A stretch of 64,000 bases of DNA from Niallia taxi. Its GTDB lineage: Bacteria > Bacillota > Bacilli > Bacillales > Cytobacillaceae. This document shows positions 59,857 to 64,000 of the stretch, piece after piece. Within the stretch, counting starts at the first letter, position 1. Every line of letters starts with the position of its first letter. Below the pieces are notes generated by a model that searched no databases, was not told where the DNA came from, and saw nothing but the letters and a program-made list of their open reading frames with translations. The stretch lies in contig NZ_RZTZ01000002.1 of assembly GCF_004005475.1 (NCBI RefSeq), forward strand, positions 372,001 to 436,000. Direction: 5' to 3'. The translations under genes were made by a program, and so were the position numbers.

Positions 59857-60035
59857 AAGTATTTACCTCCTGGAATTTCAGTATTTTTGTTCATTATAAT
59901 ATAGTAAATCACCATATCCACCGTACTAACTATTTGTTTTTAAAAAGTTCACATCTTAGAAAATAATTTTTCACAAAATAGTCACTTTTACAGCATTTGT
60001 ACAATTTTCATATTGTTAACCTTTTTGCCAAGGAC

Positions 60036-60069
60036 AAAAAAAGGTACAAAAAGCTACGCTTTTTGTACC
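60036..60069 (-). terminator. Terminator after tRNA-Gln (minus strand)
   Basis: Perfect 12-bp stem GGTACAAAAAGC/GCTTTTTGTACC with a 3-nt loop; the minus-strand T-run is 60036–60042. Confidence 0.88.
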
Positions 60070-60072
60070 AGA

Positions 60073-60144
60073 CTGGGCTAGCTGGATTCGAACCAACGAG
60101 TGACGGAGTCAAAGTCCGTTGCCTTACCGCTTGGCTATAGCCCA
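60073..60144 (-). tRNA. trnQ: tRNA-Gln (anticodon TTG)
   Basis: 72-nt cloverleaf: acceptor TGGGCTA/TAGCCCA with discriminator G, D stem GCC/GGC, anticodon stem ACGGA/TCCGT with loop CTTTGAC (anticodon TTG), T arm GTTGG-TTCGAAT-CCAGC. CCA is not encoded. It stands alone with its own terminator. Confidence 0.95.
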
Positions 60145-60204
60145 AAATATTCCCTTTGTATTTATATTATGGATATATTGTTATTTCTTTATACCCGTCA
60201 TTTT

Positions 60205-60300
60205 TTAATAAACATAAGAAGTACCGATGATGATCAAAAGAATGAACAACACAACAAGCAACGCGAAACCTCCGCCGAATCCAAAACCTGCTTCTCCCAT
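60205..60300 (-). CDS. YjcZ family sporulation protein
   Basis: 31 aa, MGEAGFGFGGGFALLVVLFILLIIIGTSYVY. A Gly/Phe-rich start and a single hydrophobic helix ending in Y-V-Y are the hallmark of the YjcZ/YrpG-like small sporulation proteins of Bacillus. Ribosome site GGAGG lies 10 bases before the ATG at 60300. A SigK-type promoter is positioned upstream, which supports mother-cell expression. Confidence 0.85.
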   Translation of the reverse strand: MGEAGFGFGGGFALLVVLFILLIIIGTSYVY

Positions 60301-60332
60301 TTCTGTGCACCTCCACTTTTTAAAACATAATG

Positions 60333-60360
60333 TATCGTATGCCCTTAGTGGATGTCCTGT
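60333..60360 (-). promoter_or_regulatory. SigK-type promoter of the YjcZ gene
   Basis: Minus strand AC (60359–60360), 17-bp spacer, CATACGATA (60333–60341), an exact match to AC-N16/17-CATAnnnTA, about 33 bp before the start codon. Confidence 0.7.
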
Positions 60361-60399
60361 TTTCTAAATAGGCTCTTTCTTGGCAAAATAGACATATGC

Positions 60400-60431
60400 C
60401 TATATAAAAGAGCTGCTGATTCATCAGCAGC
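60400..60431 (-). terminator. Terminator of the 44-aa gene (minus strand)
   Basis: GCTGCTGAT/ATCAGCAGC (60412–60420/60423–60431), with minus-strand CTCTTTTATAT after the stem. The U-run is imperfect. Confidence 0.65.
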
Positions 60432-60439
60432 CCGCTGTA

Positions 60440-60574
60440 TTATTTATCCTCTTTGTGTATCTTTACATGCTTTGGTCGTTCAGGGTAGGAAGCTTCATTA
60501 GCTTTTGGTGCGGTAAGGGTGTTTCTTTTATCCAAAACTTTTCCTGAAAACTCAACTGGATCGCGTCTATCCAT
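60440..60574 (-). CDS. Unknown 44-aa hydrophilic protein
   Basis: MDRRDPVEFSGKVLDKRN... ending HVKIHKEDK; 44 aa, highly charged, no TM, Pro-rich centre (PKANEASYPERPKH). A strong GGAGGTGG ribosome site lies 7 bases before the ATG and a terminator-like stem follows, so it is probably a real gene. I do not recognise the family; it may be a small sporulation or stress protein, given its neighbours. Confidence 0.65.
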   Translation of the reverse strand: MDRRDPVEFSGKVLDKRNTLTAPKANEASYPERPKHVKIHKEDK

Positions 60575-60720
60575 TCGAAAACCACCTCCTCTTTATAGAA
60601 TGGTCAATGTGGACAACGTAATGCATTGAAAAAAGGAAAAAAAGAATGAAAAAATGGGAAAATTAAAAAGGTATTTAGCAAATATTGTCGAAATTTACAT
60701 ATAACCAAAAAGGAAAGGAT

Positions 60721-61794
60721 GTGCAATTTTTATTGATCTCCATTGAAGCTTTAGCAAACCGACTCATAAGGGAGGCTGTTGAAGCGAATGCAACAGATAT
60801 TCATATTGTCCCCAAAAAGAAAGAATCCCACTTGCAATTTCGCATTTCTCACTCCTTATATCACAGAATGACATTGCCTCAAGCTCAATGTGACAGACTA
60901 ATTTCACACTTTAAATTTACTGCATCAATGGATATTGGTGAAAGACGACGGCCGCAAAGCGGAGCTATCAGCACCAAGCTAAATGGTCAGGACATTAGCC
61001 TGAGACTCTCCACATTACCTGCAACTCCACATGAAAGTCTTGTTATTCGTTTACTTGCTGACAACAGCACCATTCCAATCGACAAAATTTCTTTATTTCC
61101 AAACACTTCAAAAAAACTGCTGTCACTGCTGAAATATGCACATGGCCTTGTGCTATTTACAGGACCGACTGGATCAGGCAAAACCTCCACATTATACTCC
61201 CTTCTAAACAGCAATTCCCATCTTTACAAGCGAAAGGTCATAAGTCTTGAGGACCCCATTGAAAAACCACAGGATAATGTTCTGCAAGTGCAAGTAAATG
61301 AAAAAGCCGGAATTACGTATGCTTCTGGCCTGAGGGCTATTTTACGCCATGATCCCGACATTATTATGGTCGGAGAAATAAGGGATGCAGATACTGCCCG
61401 GATAGCTGTAAGGGCATCGCTGACAGGGCATCTTGTTCTTGCCACCATGCATACAAGGGATGCAAAGGGGGCTATTTACAGATTGATGGAATTCGGCATC
61501 AGTAGGGTAGACATACAGCAAACCCTTATAGCTGTCACAGCGCAAAGATTAGTGGAGCTAGTCTGTCCGTATTGCAGCACTGATTGTCCGCCTTTTTGCT
61601 TCAGCGACCAGCATCGCAGTAAAAGGGCAAGTGTATTTGAAATAATGACAGGAAAGCTTATCCAATCGCTTCTTGCTGAAACCTATGTTCAAAACTTGCA
61701 GCCCAAACCTGCATTAAAGGAGGCAATCGGCAAGGGGATTGCATTAGGCTATGTAAAGGAGACTGAGTATGCTCGCTGGATTTATGAAGATTAA
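60721..61794 (+). CDS. comGA: Competence ATPase ComGA
   Basis: About 357 aa. A GspE/PilB traffic ATPase: Walker A FTGPTGSGKTST, Asp box RHDPDIIMVGEIRD (Walker B) and His box LATMHTRDAKGAIYRL. It powers assembly of the ComGC pilus for DNA uptake. GTG 60721 is used (AAAGGA 6 bases upstream); TTG 60733 would give MISIEALANRLI, closer to the B. subtilis start, so the start is uncertain. No clear ComK box (AAAA-N5-TTTT pairs) is seen in the leader. Overlaps comGB by 26 bases. Confidence 0.94.
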   Translation: MQFLLISIEALANRLIREAVEANATDIHIVPKKKESHLQFRISHSLYHRMTLPQAQCDRLISHFKFTASMDIGERRRPQSGAISTKLNGQDISLRLSTLPATPHESLVIRLLADNSTIPIDKISLFPNTSKKLLSLLKYAHGLVLFTGPTGSGKTSTLYSLLNSNSHLYKRKVISLEDPIEKPQDNVLQVQVNEKAGITYASGLRAILRHDPDIIMVGEIRDADTARIAVRASLTGHLVLATMHTRDAKGAIYRLMEFGISRVDIQQTLIAVTAQRLVELVCPYCSTDCPPFCFSDQHRSKRASVFEIMTGKLIQSLLAETYVQNLQPKPALKEAIGKGIALGYVKETEYARWIYED

Positions 61795-62821
61795 GAAGGA
61801 CAGCTGGAGTTTACGCGAACAATCGCTGTTTTTAAAATGTATTGGCGAGCTGTTAACACAGGGCTATTCCCTTTCGGAAGGTGTCCGCTCAAGTGTTCAT
61901 TATCTCCCTGCTGATAAACAGGAGGATATTATGTCGGTTCTTGGGTCATTGAAAGGAGGGAACTCCTTTTGCGATAATCTGGCAAGACTAAAATTCAATC
62001 AGCAGACGATTAGTTATGTTTATTTCGCTGAAAAACACGGTGGATTTGCGAAGGCATTTCTTGATGCCAGCAACATTATGCAAAACCGGCTGCGAACGCT
62101 GCAACAACTTAAAAAAATTCTTTATTACCCCCTCTTTCTAGTCCTTTTCACCATCATTTTGTTCTATTTTGTCCATCAAGTTTTATTGCCCCAGTTTTCC
62201 TCCTTATTTTTATCAATGAGTGTAGAAACAAATTTATTTATGTCCTTCATAATAGGTGCAGGCAGAGCAATGCCTTTTGTATTGCTGTTAATTGGTACCT
62301 TTCTCCTGTCATTACTCTACTATTACCTTCGAATTTTCCGCAAAAAAGATTCTTTGGAAAGGCTGCGGCTTATGGCGGCTATTCCAGTCATTGGCAAGGG
62401 CTTTTCTCTTTATTACACCTATATTTTTTCCTTGCAGCTGAGCCATTTGCTGCAAGGTGGATTTTCCATCTTCGAATCTCTCAAGTTCTTTCAGGAAGCC
62501 AAAGAGAATGCTCCCCTGGCACTTGCTGGTGAGAAAGTCATAGATCATTTGAAAAAGGGAGAGAGGATGGAGCAGGCATTTTTATGCCTTACTTTTTTAG
62601 AAAAGGAATTTTGCAGGATTTTGCAGCATGGACAAGAAAACGGCAAGCTGGATCAGGAATTACATTTTCTCAGCCAATTTTGTATGGATAGCTTGCAGGA
62701 CATGGTAAATCGTCTCATGAGGAAAATACAGCCAGTTATATATGCCGTTATCGGCATCTTGGTTATATCAATTTATTTGGCCGTTTTGCTCCCGATGTTC
62801 CAACTATTGAATGGTTTATGA
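61769..62821 (+). CDS. comGB: Competence pilus platform protein ComGB
   Basis: 350 aa of the GspF/PilC family with two T2SF repeats and three membrane helices (about 120–140, 170–195 and 325–347). ALLxxGFSIFESLKF-type motifs appear as LLQGGFSIFESLKFFQEA. It is the inner-membrane platform on which ComGA acts. The start ATG lies inside comGA, 7 bases after AAAGGAG. Overlaps the region of comGC's ribosome site. Confidence 0.92.
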   Translation: MLAGFMKIKKDSWSLREQSLFLKCIGELLTQGYSLSEGVRSSVHYLPADKQEDIMSVLGSLKGGNSFCDNLARLKFNQQTISYVYFAEKHGGFAKAFLDASNIMQNRLRTLQQLKKILYYPLFLVLFTIILFYFVHQVLLPQFSSLFLSMSVETNLFMSFIIGAGRAMPFVLLLIGTFLLSLLYYYLRIFRKKDSLERLRLMAAIPVIGKGFSLYYTYIFSLQLSHLLQGGFSIFESLKFFQEAKENAPLALAGEKVIDHLKKGERMEQAFLCLTFLEKEFCRILQHGQENGKLDQELHFLSQFCMDSLQDMVNRLMRKIQPVIYAVIGILVISIYLAVLLPMFQLLNGL

Positions 62822-62832
62822 AAGGAGAAAAA

Positions 62833-63135
62833 ATGAAAAACGAAAATGGGTTTACTTTAATAGAGATGATGATTGTTTTGTTAATTATCTCCATTTTATT
62901 AATTGTAACATTACCAAATATCACGAGGCATAATTCAAAAATCAATTCGACAGGCTGTGAGGCGTTTATCAAGATGGTGGAAGCAGAGGTTCAAGCCTAT
63001 TATATCGACAACAGCAGCTATCCTGACTCTACGGAGGATTTAGTTGCAGAAGGCTACTTAAAAGAAGGTCAGACGACTTGCCCTAATGGAAAGGCGTTAT
63101 CGATAAATAATGGCTCGGTAAATGTGCAGCAATGA
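62833..63135 (+). CDS. comGC: Major competence pseudopilin ComGC
   Basis: 100 aa. The class III prepilin motif GFTLIEMMIVLLIISILLIV begins at residue 6; ComC peptidase should cut before the Phe. Two Cys (about residues 41 and 82) can form the stabilising disulfide known for ComGC. It polymerises into the transformation pilus. ATG 62833 is 5 bases after AAAGGAG. The stop overlaps comGD. Confidence 0.94.
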   Translation: MKNENGFTLIEMMIVLLIISILLIVTLPNITRHNSKINSTGCEAFIKMVEAEVQAYYIDNSSYPDSTEDLVAEGYLKEGQTTCPNGKALSINNGSVNVQQ

Positions 63136-63578
63136 AACAAAAATTAACCGAGTCTGGTTTCACCTTGCTAGAGATGCTAACAGCTTTATCCATTCTACTT
63201 GTTATCCTGGCGGTCATTCCGATGCTGTTAAGACCACAATACGAGCTGCTCCAGGAAAGAACCTTTTTTACTCAGTTGCAGACAGATTTGTTATATGCTC
63301 AAAATTATGCATTATCCCATCAAAAAATTATCTATGCTCAATTTAATCCGATGGAGAAAAGATATTATTTTCGTGCTGATTTGAAAACTGGAATGATTGT
63401 GGACAGGCATTATCATGAGAGCATTACAATAAATGAAGATTCAACTCCAATAAATTTTACTATAACGCCAAGCGGGAATGTATCTAAGTTTGCTTCATAC
63501 CGAATAAGTATTGGAGAAAATAAATACATTTTCACGATTCAAATTGGAAGAGGGAGGTCGTATGTTAAAGAACAGTAA
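63132..63578 (+). CDS. comGD: Minor pseudopilin ComGD
   Basis: 148 aa with prepilin motif GFTLLEMLTALSILLVIL (from residue 9) and a GspH-like beta-rich end (FTITPSGNVSKFASYRISIG). It is a minor pseudopilin that helps initiate pilus assembly. The start overlaps the comGC stop (ATGA). Confidence 0.92.
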   Translation: MKQKLTESGFTLLEMLTALSILLVILAVIPMLLRPQYELLQERTFFTQLQTDLLYAQNYALSHQKIIYAQFNPMEKRYYFRADLKTGMIVDRHYHESITINEDSTPINFTITPSGNVSKFASYRISIGENKYIFTIQIGRGRSYVKEQ

Positions 63579-63879
63579 GGGGATTATTTTGCCTGAGTTT
63601 TTTCTTGCCTTTAGCACATGGCTGGTTATTGCCTTCCTTTTTGTACCGGCTTATATGCAGCTGCATATGCAAATGAAGGCAATCGAACATGATCTGCTGG
63701 CACATCAGCTTTTATATGAAAGCTTATTGAAATGGAAGGCAGAGGATGTCTTTATGGAGAGCCATATTATAAAGGAAGGTAACATCATGTTCAGATTCAG
63801 GTGGGATGAAGGGAAGGAGGCGTGTATAGAGTATGAGGGGGTATCGGAAAAAACAACCCAGGTTTGTGAAAACATATAA
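63562..63879 (+). CDS. comGE: Minor pseudopilin ComGE
   Basis: 105 aa. An N-terminal degenerate prepilin-like helix (KGIILPEFFLAFSTWLVIAFLFVPAY) has an Ile in place of the usual Phe after Gly but keeps the conserved Glu at +5. ATG 63562 lies behind GAGGGAGG, inside comGD. Position identifies it as ComGE. Confidence 0.85.
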   Translation: MLKNSKGIILPEFFLAFSTWLVIAFLFVPAYMQLHMQMKAIEHDLLAHQLLYESLLKWKAEDVFMESHIIKEGNIMFRFRWDEGKEACIEYEGVSEKTTQVCENI

Positions 63880-64000
63880 GGGGGAGACAGGCTTTATTTT
63901 GGCAGAAATGCTTGTTGCCTTGTCGTTATTTTTAATAATATGCGCCTTTTTTCCTCTTACCGTAAAACTTATTACAGACGGCAGTTCTGTTTCCCACAGT
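63833..64000 (+). CDS. comGF: Minor pseudopilin ComGF (3' end outside window)
   Basis: First 56 residues only. They begin MRGYRKKQPRFVKTYKGETGFILAEMLVALSLFLII: a basic leader then prepilin motif GFILAEMLVALS. It overlaps comGE by 47 bases and continues past position 64000. GGAGG lies about 12 bases upstream, a long spacing. Confidence 0.85.
   Translation, partial: MRGYRKKQPRFVKTYKGETGFILAEMLVALSLFLIICAFFPLTVKLITDGSSVSHS

Noticed and set aside
60575-60720. ComK box upstream of comGA
   Set aside because: A-rich runs exist but no AAAA-N5-TTTT pair at the required spacing can be found.

Overview
The window is chromosomal DNA from a low-GC, spore-forming Bacillaceae member. Gene content and order follow the B. 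subtilis yqeZ–comG segment (yqeZ, yqfA–yqfZ, yqgA–yqgZ, comGA–GF; recalled order, not computed). TTG and GTG starts, strong AGGAGG ribosome sites, a T-box, cre sites, sporulation genes and a competence operon fit Bacillus sensu lato; a Niallia/B. circulans-type organism is plausible but not provable here.

1–22 kb (all +): membrane-domain genes (nfeD, floA), sporulation pair yqfC-yqfD, phoH, c-di-AMP phosphodiesterase pgpH, ybeY, dgkA, cdd, era, yqzL, recO, a T-box-controlled glyQS, ccpN-ppsR (gluconeogenic control), yqxD, the macromolecular-synthesis group dnaG-sigA, trmK and yqfO. 22–30 kb: convergent ispH and yqfQ/vrrA, helicase cshB, endonuclease IV nfo, an inserted His-rich ycgQ/ycgR-type permease pair, yqfT, and zur with a near-consensus Zur box. 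30–34.7 kb: yqfX and a complete beta-glucoside module (cre, promoter, RAT/terminator, bglP, GH1 6-phospho-beta-glucosidase) whose antiterminator gene is not in the window. 34.7–46.8 kb: ispG, LysM protein yqfZ, yqgB, yqgC, an Fnr-type oxygen sensor, sodA, yqgE, two tandem class B penicillin-binding proteins, and yqzC/yqzD. The pst phosphate operon that sits here in B. subtilis is missing.

46.8–51 kb holds the most unusual locus: three co-directional genes encoding an HTH-DUF4912 protein, an 803-aa fusion of a degenerate GH57-like domain to an intact GT4 glycosyltransferase, and a protein of unknown family. 51–60 kb: rpmG, 5-formyl-THF cyclo-ligase, a DUF92 protein, yqgQ-glcK with its promoter and a cre-like repeat, M14 peptidase yqgT, lipoprotein yqgU, yqgV, yqgX, a SufR-like regulator and tRNA-Gln. 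60–64 kb: two small genes (a YjcZ-type 31-aa protein with a SigK-type promoter, and an unknown 44-aa protein), then comGA–comGF, cut by the window end.

The unifying themes are housekeeping (translation, replication, isoprenoids), carbon control (CcpN, PpsR, cre sites, GlcK, Bgl) and sporulation. RNA-level control is frequent: a T-box, a RAT antiterminator, and two hairpins that overlap ribosome-binding sites (yqfC, yqgE).
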